The notes beneath the pieces were generated by a model. That model worked only from the letters and a program-made list of their open reading frames with translations. It was not told the origin of the DNA and did no database searches. Below are positions 32,437 to 44,238 of a DNA stretch of 64,000 nucleotides, one piece after another. The stretch covers positions 248,001-312,000 of the forward strand of contig JAYWVB010000029.1 in NCBI GenBank assembly GCA_039881045.1, in the 5' to 3' direction. The stretch comes from Chaetomium olivaceum. Taxonomy: Eukaryota > Ascomycota > Sordariomycetes > Sordariales > Chaetomiaceae. Both the position numbers and the translations under genes were made by a program. Position 1 is the first letter of the stretch. Every line of letters starts with the position of its first letter.

Positions 32437-34020
32437 CTACCACAAGGTCATGCTTTGCCTCGTCGTTCTCGGCGATGTAGCGAGTCTCGGCAGATAAATA
32501 TCCAATAACCGCCCTCCCCCCAGCTGGCTGACAAACACCCTGGACGCAAGTTGAGTGCCGCGTAGATCCTCCCTCATGAGCGAGCATAGCCTGTGTATCG
32601 AAAGAACCGGCACGTCGCCCATCCCATCCAAGGTCCTACACAGTGACTGCGTCATGTCATCCCCAGGCGCTCCCGCCGACCACTCGTCATCGTCATACCA
32701 CGACGGCACACAAACCCCCAGCAGCTGCTTTGTCGACGGCGACGAGACCATCCCCGCCTCGACTCTCATCTCGAGCTGCTCATCCTTGACCCTAGGTAAA
32801 GCAGTACAGTCAAACACCAATAGCACATCCCCTGGGACCTGCATGATCGGATCCCTCACATCCTCCCAAAAGAAGCTGCTCGCCCCGGGACCAGGCCCAC
32901 TACAACAACCCGCATCATCAGCACACGCGATAATCAACAACCCCCCAAAAAGGGAGGTAAGGAAAGCCAAAACATACCTCGTAAAAACCATCCGCCCATC
33001 CCCCGCCAAACATCCCCACCCCGGTAATACACCACCAGCAGCGTATCCACCGTCGACCTCTCCAGGAACCGATCCAGCATCGTCTCGACCGCCGCGGTCG
33101 GGTAGTCGGTGGGGATGGTGCGGCACTGCACACGGTAACCGCGCCGTTTCAGTGTGGCGCGCAGGACGTCTGTGTCGTTGTTGTTGGGGCTGAGTGGAGA
33201 GGATTGGGTTCGATGCGTGTGCGTGTGCGTGCGCATACTGTGTTGGGAGGGGGTTGTGGGTGCTGCCAACGCTGGTGCCGCCCAGGTTAGGATTAAGGCG
33301 TGGACTTGGGTTGCTGGGGGTCGAGGCTGGTGGTATGAGTTCGTGGGGGTGTGAGTGGTCGTCGTCGTTGTCCCAGTTGTTGCTGTTGGCAGTGGCGAGA
33401 AGGAAAGCTGGTGACCGTGAAGGAATTGTTTTTGAAGCAGGAACGGGACTTTTGTCCCATCTTCGTGCCAGGGCGGCGGCAGCTTTCTCTGGCCCCAAGT
33501 TTGGGCGATGTTGACCCCTTTCCCCTTCAGATCGGGAAGGGCTGTTTCCGAATAGTCCTCCACACGGAGATGCGACAATGCCAGGTTTTTAGGGGATCCG
33601 ACTATCCTGGGCCAACTAGAGTTCAAGGGTGACGATAGTGCTGTCTCGGCGTATCCATCCCTATCCGTGAACCAAGGAGTTTCCGGGCTGTAAGTATCCG
33701 TCGTAATGGGGCTTTGTCTGCCGTCTGTTAGCCATCTTTCTCGATTGACTGCACGGCGGTGATACCGACAGTGTTAGCTCATCTAGCACATCGACGACCG
33801 ACTCGATCTTCTCATCCCACGGGTGCGCGAGACCCCTGTCAAGGGCGGCGTCTTCATCGAAACTGCGTGGTTCGGAAGGCAGGCTGGGTAGAGCCTGTAC
33901 GCTGGTGGCCGAGAAGTCGTCCCTCAGCGCGGTGAGGTGACGTTGCCACAACCGCGAGAACTCATCGTCCAGCTCCACCTCTTGCGCCATTTCCGATTCC
34001 GCCATTTCGGTTCCCTCCAT
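32437..34020 (-). CDS. caspase-like (C14 family) pseudo-peptidase
   Basis: The N-terminal region from the ATG at 34020 is acidic and helical (MAESEMAQEVELDDEFSRLW). A linker rich in Ser, Thr, Pro and His leads to a caspase-like fold: HALILTW, DVLRATLKRRGYRVQCRTIP, FLERSTVDTLLVVYYRGG and, after an intron at about 32991-32910 (gtatgt...ttgtag), FFWEDVRDPIMQVPGDVLLVFDC and a C-terminal piece ending at 32437. The position of the catalytic His (YYAGHG in relatives) is occupied by Gly here, while a Cys is kept in VFDC, so peptidase activity is unlikely. The frame changes twice: one missing base in the C4 run 33014-33017 explains the second, and an indel near 33,745-33,760 explains the first. Function unknown; relatives are often fused to or near incompatibility genes. 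Confidence 0.62.
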
Positions 34021-35897
34021 GCTAGTGCGCCCTAAGGCTTCGGATGCTTCAAAGTCAGGCTAATAGACTAGGTGGGCGAGGGTGCGTTCCCTGACCGCTT
34101 CGTTGGCTCGTCGTCGCAAACGGACATGACCATGACAGTTGACGAAGTCCATCTCGTCCAAGGTGAGACCCGGGCAGCCCCCAAAGGACCGCGCCTGGGA
34201 CGAATGTTGGTCGCCACCATCAGGCCGGAGCTTGGTAAACCACACGTCTCACACACCATCCGGCTAAAAACGTCAGCTGAGGGTAGCACTGCAGTACAAG
34301 TTTCTCGGACACAAGAAGCAGGAAATCTCGGTACGCCACTTGAGTGGTCCAAAAAGCCCAGCGACCCAGCACACAGCGGGTACTATCTTTGGTTGAAGAG
34401 GGATGTAAGGATTGTACATGTCCGGTACCCAAACGGCTTTCCCACCAGAAGAGGAGTGGCCCCATCCTCCCTCTCGGCATATTAACGACAGTTAAGAGGG
34501 ACGATCCCACAAACAAGGCCGGAGCAGTGGCATGTTGGGTTGAGAACCTGGATGCAATGGTCGCCTGTGATAAACTTGGCTCTCTCCCCTCGCCAACGGC
34601 ATACTAAAACAGCGGCAGGAGATCCAACCGCAGTTGTGTCTACTATGTATAGGTCCAATCCTCCCGACGCGCCGGCTCGGTTCGGTTCGGGTCGGCTTCT
34701 GCCAAGTACCGCCCCTCCAACCCGGGCAACTTCCAAAATTCCAGTTCCAAGCCGCCGCTCCGAAAAGAAAAGCGGCAGAGCCACGGACGACACAACCAGC
34801 CTTTACCTGAAACTCACCTGACCTAGAATTGCCTTGACGTGATCTGAAACCTCTCAGAGCTGCAACTTCTTCCCATGGCACCACTCACTCTCCAACGAGC
34901 GATGCACACAGTGAAAAAGACAGACGAGTGGGAAATCAAAAATTGTGCCTGGCCCGGCCCCGGGCAGGGGGGTTAAGGGCCCTGGACTCCTGAAGACGGG
35001 CATGAAACGGCGGCCCCCTAGGGCAATGCCGCCACACTAGCGTGGACTACATGATCTCCGCGGCTAGTCAGACGTAAAAGTATGGGGAAAAGAAACACCA
35101 ATCTTTGGAGGGGGCATGGGGGCGCAGCTTTTATACCTCTCGACGAGTTGGCCAGTGCACACCTGCAATTGGCGTAGCTCGCACGTGAGAGACACTTCTG
35201 GTTGGGGGCGATGAGGACGGCACCCGATGGGCAAAAGGAGCCGAACTCCCAAGTGTAGAAGCTTGGGTTTTAGGAACGAAAAAACAGTTCTCGAAGTTTA
35301 AAAAGGCCTTTCACCCAACTTTACGTTTCGTTTGTTCGATTTCTACTTTTCTCTGATACCTTTCCACCATCTCTTCTCCTGTTCTTTGTTTTTCTAATCT
35401 GTTTTATACGGATTTATTTCTTTTGGAGTTCGGCTTTTTTTTTAGCCAAAGGGTGCTGCGGCGTGCAATGACGAGCCGTCCTCAATCAGGCAGCCGCCAA
35501 GGTCTGGGCAACTCCTTCACTCAGATGGTTCGTCGTGCTCAAAGCTGGATGGGACAACACCAGTTGTGCGAAAAGGAGGGAATGAGAGAAAGGTATCATG
35601 CAGAAGGATAAGACAAAAAATAACCCAAGTTGTATCGTCTGAACGGATGTTAGCCAACGCGAAGCACGGTGACGTTTGCTTTCAAAAGAGCTGAGGAAGA
35701 AAAGACAATATCATTAAGAGGCCGTATCAGACGTTCATGTATATCCTAACATCATCAAACAAAACAAAAAGATCCCAGACTCCCAAGACCAACAGTTGCC
35801 CCGGCTCACTGCCAGGTGGTATCTCAGACTAGTAGGGCCAGACCAGAGCCAACATTCCCAAACCGAACCCAGAGCCAAACCAGAACATTACAACAAC
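34021..35897. other. intergenic, possible small ORF
   Basis: About 1.9 kb without a recognised gene. At 35,300-35,440 there is a strongly pyrimidine-rich stretch like a fungal promoter or leader, followed by a 47-codon frame at 35468-35611 (ATG in good position, basic, no family). This could be a short gene or an upstream part of an unrecognised transcript; I do not call it. Confidence 0.4.
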
Positions 35898-38769
35898 TTA
35901 AAAAAGGTCATCATCATCACGGACAGCATTCCACCGCTTCGCTGGCAGCCTGCGTATCTTCTTGGGGCTCCCACTGGCCGGTGGGGTCCGCGCCGAAGAA
36001 GAAGCCTGGGCGTCACTAACGCGCAGCTTCTCAAGCCGTAGCAGCAAGCTTCCCTCATCATCACCACCCCTAGTCACACGCCCAGGCCGCGGACTCCCCG
36101 TTTCCGGGCCCGCCACGGCCTTGCCCCTGACGGCCAGACCGGCATCACTGCCCCGTTCCTGGAGCGGCATCCGCCGGGTGGGGCTCATGCCAGCGACCTC
36201 ACGCCGAAGGGCCTCGTTCTCCTTGCGCAGCCGCTCATTTTCCTGGTGTACATTCTCGACCAGGACATTCTCCTTATCCTCGTCCGAATCGAGCTCCTCG
36301 CCATCACTTCCATCACCACCCCCAACCGCCATACTCCGCTCAAACACCTCAATCTTGCGCCCCCAATGCTCCTCCCCACGCTCCATCTCCACCTGCATGG
36401 TCGCCCGCCACCGAGCCATCTCGATCTCGAGGCGGCGCTCGAATTCGTTGGTGCAGTCCTCGCGGATGGCCTGCTCCAGCTCGATCATGCGGTCCTCCAT
36501 CGAGAGCAGGTGGGACTCGGCCTCGTGGCGCGCCGCCCGCTCCGCGTCGAGCGCCTGCCGCAGGTACTCGGCCTCCTCGGCGAGACGCGAGATCTCGAGC
36601 GCGGCGGCTTCCATCGTGGACCGATGCATCTCGCTGCTGCTGTTACTGCGGCTGCTGCTCGTCGCGGGGGAGGCTTTGCGGACGATGTTGGGCGGGGAGG
36701 AGAGGAGGCGTGGGTAATTGACGGATCCTCTCGGGCCGCCCGGGGGAGAGAAGGGGCGAGAGAGGGTGGGTGATTCGGTCGGGCTGGTGGACGGTTGTTG
36801 TGGCGCCTGCGCAGCGGTGGTGAGGATGGTCTGGGTGATGCTCGGGACGCGGGGGACGGTGACTTCGCGGGCGAGAGCGCTGTACCGGAGAATTTGGGAT
36901 GTCGCGTTGAAGTCGCCGTGGGGGTCGGCCGTCACGATCATGACGGCCTTTTGTGGGTTCCGGTGCCTCCCTGTCGAGTGCCCCGAGGAAGAGGGGTACG
37001 AGTTGGAAAAGAGCAACTCTGTCAGTTTGCACTGCCGGAAAGGGACAAGGTTGGGCTGGGCACTGGTCAGAAAATGTTTGCCCTGTGTTTGCATTGGCCG
37101 GCACCACACTTACCTTATCCTTGTTGGCTGCGTCGCTCTGCATTTGCAAGCATTGGCCCAAGTACATCAAGCTCTCGTTAATCTTGCCGGCTTCGGCGAG
37201 CGTCGCGCCGGCGGTTTTTGCATCCCTTGCTCGCTCGCTCCCAGCGAGGTCGACTACTGTGAGAGCACTTCCGCCCCAGGGCACTTCCCCGCCATGCCTC
37301 CGCTTGTCCTTAGTTCGCTTCTTGACCTCTACGCAGAAGAACCCATGGCTGCGTGAGCTCACGCTATTGCTACCGGTCCCGGCCACTCTCCGCTCGTGCA
37401 AGCCCGCCTCGAGCACCATCAATGCCTGGTGCAGGTTGCCGCAAATCACCTTACGCAACCCGGCCACCGCCTTTCGGTCTGGTGATGCTTCGGTCGGCTT
37501 AAATAACAACGGGCGCCGGCGGTATTCTTTGGTGGCTGTTGACTTGATCGGTGGGGTCAGGAGGTCAAAGATCCGGTCGTTATACACCTCGTACATGGAT
37601 ATGAGGATTGCGTACTCGGCCGATGGATCGCAGGATACGGAGAGGGCGCTGACGTCGGGTTGATGCGGGAAGGTCGATGGTCGGTGTAATCGGCGTGATG
37701 GTGTCTGTCCCGGTCCTATCGACTCGCCCTGACAATGCAATGCAGATTTAGTACCCTTTTTGAGACGTATGGATTTGGTTGGGGCCATGAAATTCCTGCG
37801 AGGACATTGCCCTTCAGGGCCTCTGTTTGCGTTCTGCACTTGCTGACGTTGAGGAGAGCGATGCAGAGAACCGGCGATGTCATTGTTACGAAATAAAGCA
37901 ATGCCATGGGCACGGCTCGCCCGCGCGTTGTGTGCAAGTCTACTTGCTATTTCAGGGGTCGAGGGGGGTGAAGACGGTGCCACAGAGTCCTCCCGACTAA
38001 CTATGCGGACGCTCTTCGCCCATTGAACCGGTTCCGGCCCACTAGGGCCGTACTGATCATGCTGAGTAGGGTCGATTTGGGGAAATGATTCAGAAAGTCC
38101 TACGTTTATGGGGGTTGCTGCTCTGGCGCTAACCCGTAGGGGTGCCGATGGATCAGCATAAACGGCATCGAGGAAGGTTGAAGCGGAGAATATGGCTGCT
38201 TCGGACGGGTCGGAGGCCGCGATCGAGTGCTCAAGGGTCGGACTGGAATCGCAGTCGAGGATGTTAGGGCCGATGGACCGGAAGATGACGTCGAGCGAAA
38301 GTTGGGTGAGTCCGCGTTGGGACCGGGACCCGAGGATAGTGTGAGACTATCAACACACATAATTCATGTCAGTAACCGTCTGGCTTGTCCCCTCGACCGT
38401 TGTCCCCAAAAAGTTCCCACCAACCTTCCCGGATCCTGTGACACCCAGCGTGGCCAGCAGGGCATCAGTTCCGTCTCCGCCGCATGGCGCAAGCACTCCC
38501 TTGACTAGGTCGGTTACGCCAATGCAGTGGAAAATGTCCAGCTGAGTCGCATCTTCTTCAAAAACCTGCGTGAAGGCGAACTTTTCGATGGCACGCCGTC
38601 GATCGTTGGGCGGGTTCAGGGTGATGTGATTGGGTGTGGTGCTGTCATCGTCTGGTTCCTCGACCGCCAAGAAGCGTTCTCCAACGGCCGCGGTAGCTCC
38701 ACTTGGCGGCGGACGCAATCGAAGGAAGACCTGGAAAAGGTTCGTGGCTTTTTGCGTTGATGCAGACAT
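35898..38769 (-). CDS. kinesin motor protein, probably kinesin-6 type
   Basis: Microtubule motor of about 911 residues from exons 38769-38425, 38346-37114 and 37055-35898, all phase 0. The motor starts with VFLRLRPPP. The P-loop GVTGSGKSHT is assembled across intron 1. Then come MYEVYNDRIFDLL, switch I NSVSSRSH, switch II VDLAGSER, the INESLMYLGQCLQ helix and the VPFRQCKLTELLF stretch joined across intron 2. A long Ser/Pro-rich insertion sits between P-loop and MYEVYND. After the motor there is a disordered segment, a predicted coiled coil (from about EMHRSTMEAAALEISRLAEEAEYL to ENERLRKENEALRREV) and a basic tail ending KRWNAVRDDDDLF. The long motor insertion and overall layout suggest kinesin-6 (spindle midzone; Klp9/MKLP relatives), but I did not align it. 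The start is the ATG at 38769, just before the motor. Confidence 0.85.
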
Positions 38770-41092
38770 GGCCAACACCTTTTCCATGCACCGACAAGGG
38801 TGATGCAATCGGCTAAGAAGTTGTGAAGATTCGGATTGGTGGCTTGTCGAGGGAATAAGTGGAAGAAACCGGTGGCAGCAGGTGGCTTTGGTGTTCGCGT
38901 GAAAAGACCTCGAATCGAGGTCTCATTGATGCATTTCCGACTTACGCGAGTCCAGCCAAAGTGAACGCGCTTCAAAAAAATTGTTGACGCCAAGCCAGGG
39001 ATGCAGGGTCAGTTTCCACAGCAACAACCCTGGTTCGGATCTTGATAAGATAAGATGTGTTCTCTTGGCAAAGAAACCAAGATACAGAACGTACTCAGAG
39101 CGATCTTGATGTTATATTCTCGGTCAAATCAAATCGAACCCGAATTCAACAAAACAATGTGAAACAAAATTGCAGACTTCTATATTTCGTCTTTTAATGT
39201 ATCATTTTTTTATCTTTTTGGGTGGTTTGTACCCAGCTTGTTCGGAGATGCTGCGTTCGTGAAAGGGACTTGTACATCGATGGGCCCGCTGAAAGTCGGT
39301 TTTCGGTGGAGGGTGTCAGCCTTCCCGGCTTGGCACGAAAGTTACCCCTCGCACAAGTCCGTGGGGGCGGCAGCCCAACGATGGGGGGTTTTGTTACAAT
39401 CTCAGGTTAGGATCAACTCCATACGAAGTACCATATCACCGCTCTCTTTTTGGAAATTGAGCACTGGCTCGGTCTTGAGACGGTACAATTACATGCACAA
39501 CACTCCCCAGCCGAGGTAAGCGATCCTTTTTTCATTCATGCCGCGGGGTCGCTGTTGCAAAACCTGCCTCTGCCCCTCAGACTGGACCCTTTCATGCGGT
39601 TCAGGTTTTTCGAGTGGATCCAACTCCTCTTCCCTCGAAATTTCGAAAGCTCGTAGTGGTTAACGGATCCTAGGTGGGAGGCAAATCATTTGGTTTTGCA
39701 TAACCAATGAGAAGGGCCGGGATCGTCTTGCAGACCGAGCCTGAGAATACCGCCCGTTCATGCCGTTCAAACTCTGCCTTTCGGCCCGCGAGGTGAGATC
39801 CGTGACTGTGTAGAAACAAGCCATGGCAACCCTTGTCTCTGTGACTCGACAGCTGAGATTCAACGGTGACTCAACGCCGAAAAGCCCACGCTCTTGGCAA
39901 ACAGTGTCTGGGGAACTCCTCGGTTGATTCGCTCCGAGCCAGTTGAGCAGGAGCTTGGACGAAGAGAAACCTGGTGGGAGGAGAGGGCGGGTTAGAGCCC
40001 CGCTATACTCTGCTTGTTAGAAACGGCAGCTGGCAGCTGGATCTGCCACGACGCGATTTCGAAGACGGCGAGGTCTGCTTGTGCGGGGCAAAGTTTGCTC
40101 TTCTTACTGTGTAGAAGCCGACTGGGTCGAATGCTTTGCTTCAAGAAGTGGCACCTCATTGCGCTTGCGCTGCACCTGCGCTGCAATGCGCTGCACGTGT
40201 TGACCATCGCCTCCCACCGTGACCTCCTACTTGATCTAGCCGCCGGGGTCGGTCTAGGCGGCAAGACTGAAATTCAGCTGTGGAGACAAATTCGAAGACT
40301 TGTCGTTCCAGTCACGATCAACACGTAACTTCGTCATATGCGCTGCACCTCACCTGCGTCTTCGCAAACGAGCCGTCAGAATGCGGGGCAATGTGTCTGG
40401 ACGCCCCGCTCTGAAACGAGCAGAGCTGCAGTGGTGGCACGCGCGAATTGGATATTGAGATGAAATCTGTTCTGTGCCGGTTCGCGGGGCATGCAGGACT
40501 CGATGACGCCGATGATCTAAACGTGGAGGAGGGAGAGAGGGGGTCGAGGCCTTCGAAGAGAAACAATCATGTCAAAAGTTTACACAGTAGGTACTTGGGC
40601 TCTCCCCCACTCCACTTCCTCTGGTTCGCACCTTTGCGCGTCGTTTGTCCTGACTTTCATTCAAGGCAGCGATGATGCGGCTGCGAGTACCAAACCGCGC
40701 GGGAAAAGAGCGGTGACGAGACGGGGTCCAGGCGGGGGTTTGTACTCCGGTAATTATCCTATTCTGACGCACGAAGGGTGGTTGTTCCCCCGGGGTTTCG
40801 ATGCACGGTCGCCAGCTGCCAGAAGCTCCAGCGCCGTTGATGCAGGGGTGGAACTTGGTGGATCGAGCCTCGTCCCCACCGACGGGGCTCCAATTGCAGA
40901 TCGCGCCAAGCCCACCCTAACTGGTCCCACCGATAGAAAAAAGTCTGGTCAAAAGCATCCGACGGCCCTGCCTTCCCCTCCTCGACCTCCCTTTCCCCTT
41001 GTCAACCAATTACACCAACCACTAGACAACGAAGTCGCACTACTCAATCTAGAGATTCAGTACCTCCTTAACCAACTTCGTCGATTTTCAAG
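38770..41092. promoter_or_regulatory. divergent promoter region of kinesin and CRF1-like genes
   Basis: About 2.3 kb without a recognised gene. Four copies of a gcgctgca octamer occur, three clustered at about 40,159-40,200 and one near 40,338. The part before 41,092 is pyrimidine-rich. A long weak frame at 40569-41663 runs into the next gene and is not a separate gene. Confidence 0.45.
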
Positions 41093-43370
41093 ATGCCGTC
41101 GGCCGTCGTTGAGCTCTAAGCGCCCACTGCGGGCGTGCCAATTGACCCCGGCACGCCTGCAGTCCAGCAGCCTCAACGAGATACCCAATTCTGTCCGCCC
41201 TTCGACGAAGTTTCGCAGACTTTCACCGTCTCGAGCCCGTCTCCGCTCCAGGAAACGAGGTTCACGCTCACCGGGACAAGGAAAGCCTGCTTTCGAGCTG
41301 AAATCAACAGGTTATTATCGCACGCCCTCGTCTCTTGGCTTGGAAGCGACTTCAACGACCCATTCCGACAATCCTCTTCCCTCAATTCCTTTCTTTTGCA
41401 GCATTCGGACCCCCACCTTGTTAGTCCGTGTATCTTTGCAAGGTTTGCTGCACTGTCAAGAAGACCGTGCACCATTCATCCCTCTCTCGCCCTGCATTCA
41501 AGGTGTTACCCCTGCCGATCCGCCGCCATGTCTCGCAACGTCCGCCAAAAATCCCCCCCAAACTGGCCCGGGCTCCGAAGTCCCAGGACTACGACGACTC
41601 GTCATCCCTCGACCTCTCCGACGACAGTGGATATTCCGGCGTCGAAGATGTCACCGATTCTGAAGACGACGATGAGGATGTCTTTGCGGCCGAGGAGGAG
41701 CATATCATCAATGCATCTCGCAAGCGAGCATTGGACCCCCCTCGGCCGCTAATAGCGGAGGAAGACGATGACGCAGACGAGGAAAGCGAGGCGGATGAGG
41801 AAGATGAAGCCGAGCCGGAGGAAGCCGATCCGGCAGACGATAGCGCAAGCTGGGACGGCTTCTCGTCGGATCATGATGAGCTTCTTCCCGCACATCCCGT
41901 AACCCGTGACCTACTTGATCAGGTCTCCATCACTCCTGGCCGCCATGTCCGCTTCGTCGGTGTTCCAGATAGTGATACGGACTCGACAACAAGCGAGACC
42001 AGCGAAATCTCCGAGGTCAATGGCTTTTTTCCAGATATCTTCGTCGAGCAGAGCGCACTCGACCCCATGTTCCGCCGAGAGATTGAGGACGATGATGAAA
42101 CCTCGTCCCAAGGCTCGTTCTGGGACTTCCACAACGGCTCGCAAGAGATCGCCGCCCGTAGGGCTGAAGAAGAGGCCGCCCTTGGGGACTTTGATTTTGA
42201 CATCGCGTCACTGGCCACGCCAGGGCCTGGTGAGCCACCCATCGACATGTCGACACCCGTCGCTGGTGATGCAGAAGTGCAGGACCTTGACGGATACGAG
42301 AGTAAGTTTAGTTACTGGGAGTAGTCAACATTGGGTACTAATTATACACCCGCCAGCCGACGGTGATACCACGGAAGAAGATGTTCCAGAGCCCATCATA
42401 CGCAAGAAGCAACTGCGACGCTCCCGCACAGTCGAGGCATCTTCAGACTCGGACACAGAGAGGCCGGCCAGTTGCAAACCCGGCAAGCCTCGCGTTGGCC
42501 GGTTCAATCTCGACAGATCAGATAATAAGCCCATCGGCGTTGTTGATCCTGCTACTGGAAAGATGATTATCTTTACACCTCGCAGAACAAACCAGCTCGA
42601 TCTTTCACCAGAGTCGCTCCATCTGGATTTCTCTGCACAAGACTTGGGCTGCTCGCCTCTCGTCAAAACCCGGGTTTTATCATGATGGGTGCCATGGCGT
42701 CATCCAATACCTTTGGTGACTTCATCAACATGCAGCCCTTCGGGCCTACCGAAGCATTTTTCCCTTGCACCCCCGACATCTTCCCTGGTGAAGAGGAGAG
42801 CGACGACTCATACTTTGCCGGCATCGAGGAGGATGAAGAAGAGAGCCTACTCAAGATTGAGGATTTCGTAACCTTGAATCACGATTCATCTGACGAGGAA
42901 GAGGAACCGTTTTCCCTTTGGAACGCGGATGTCGCTTCAAGCCCCACCCGGCCCAAGACGGCTGCTAGCAGCGCCAGCGTGGCAACCGAAGCTGCGCCAG
43001 CAGCCCACCCGCTGCTCACCACTTCGACAGCAATTCAGATGTCGTCGGCGCCTTCCGCCGCAACCAGATAAACCAGCAACTTATCTACAGCGACAAAGCG
43101 AGCCAGGAGTCTCTCGCTTTCTCCGGCCCCTACTACCACGGCACGCTCCGCGGCATCAAGACGGGGAGCATGGAAACCGTCACCACGCCAATCACACCCA
43201 TCCGCCGGCAAAAGCGGAGCAACACGATCGGCAGTGGGTTCGGCGACGTTCAACAGAGCAGCCCACTCAATGGTGTGTCGCAGAAGAGAAAGGCATCCGG
43301 TAACCACGTTGATGCCAACCTGCACAAGCGCCATCGAAGCATCTCGGACATGGAGATTTTGCGCATCTAA
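41093..43370 (+). CDS. acidic regulator with CRF1/IFH1-like domain
   Basis: Putative transcription cofactor related to yeast IFH1/CRF1, which link TOR signalling to ribosomal-protein genes. The ATG at 41093 precedes a region with DPGTPAVQQPQRDTQ, then introns near 41,310-41,400 and 41,450-41,510. A very acidic middle follows (DDSGYSGVEDVTDSEDDDED). The most diagnostic part is GFFPDIFVEQSALDPMFRREI, SSQGSFWDFH and, across an intron at 42302-42357, GYETDGDTTEEDVPEP. The end has NTFGDFINMQPFGPTEAFFP, HFDSNSDVVGAFRRNQ and a basic C-terminus stopping at 43370. The frame is broken at C7 41553-41559 (one base too many), A4 42665-42668 (one too few) and about 43016-43018 (one too few). An in-frame TAA at 41117-41119 near the N-terminus is unexplained. 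The family name rests on motif memory, not on a search. Confidence 0.55.
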
Positions 43371-44238
43371 TGGGGGCCCGCCGACCGGGCCCGTCCGCAG
43401 TGAAATCGGGCAAATTACGTCGGAGGACGGCATGGCTTGAGCACAAGGTGCCACAGTCTTCGGAAGTCGACTTCGGCCACCCCAGCCATCCCTGGCCTCA
43501 TAATGTATCACAACGATCTTAGACCTACGGTCATTTCTTTGTCATTTCCCTCCTTTACCAATCAGCACTCAGCCAGTCTTTCTTATCAGTCTTCCGACGA
43601 AATGTCTCTTACTTACCTGACCTCTTGATACCTGTCCCCGGCGTTTCTGTTTTGTTTGGTGCCTTGAGAAACCAGACGCCGATGATGTTACCGGGGCGGT
43701 TTCAGCCCCTGGCTTGCCTTGTGCTTTGTTGCTTTTCTTCTAGTGACAGGCGCTACGGCGATGATAGACGAGACTGGATGGTCAAAATCCGGCACTGGCA
43801 CAGGTAGATAAAACGGGGTGGGCATTTGCAATTACTTCCGGATCTCTGTCTTTTGAGGATACCAAGGATTCAGTTGTCGTGTACCAAAAGTGAGAGGGGC
43901 TTTCATAAAACTAGCAGTTCTTATTTGAATGATATTCAGACATTCTTTTCAACAGTGTCTGTCGCGATGCGGTGCCACAGTGCCAAGACCAGGCTGGCCC
44001 TCAACTAGGTGTAGTCGCTTCCGAAGAGTGATCACCAGCGAAGGGCTGTGTCGGGGCTGTGTGGCGCAGCTTCGACTCACAATTTGAATCTCACCTTGAC
44101 CGACCACCAGGCTCCGAGATCTCCGTAGACTTCCTCCTCTACACTTTTTTTTTTTGTCCGATCGGGGTCTGAAACTAATTTCTTGAGAAGAGCTAAGCCG
44201 AGTTGAACCGGCTTCAAGCTTGCCATTGCCCAACCACG
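43371..44238. other. intergenic
   Basis: 3' flank of the CRF1-like gene and promoter of the next gene. A T-rich run lies near 44,145-44,155. No gene recognised. Confidence 0.55.

Noticed and set aside
35468..35611. 47-codon possible gene after a pyrimidine-rich promoter-like stretch
   Set aside because: No family, signal or conserved feature. Length alone is not enough support.
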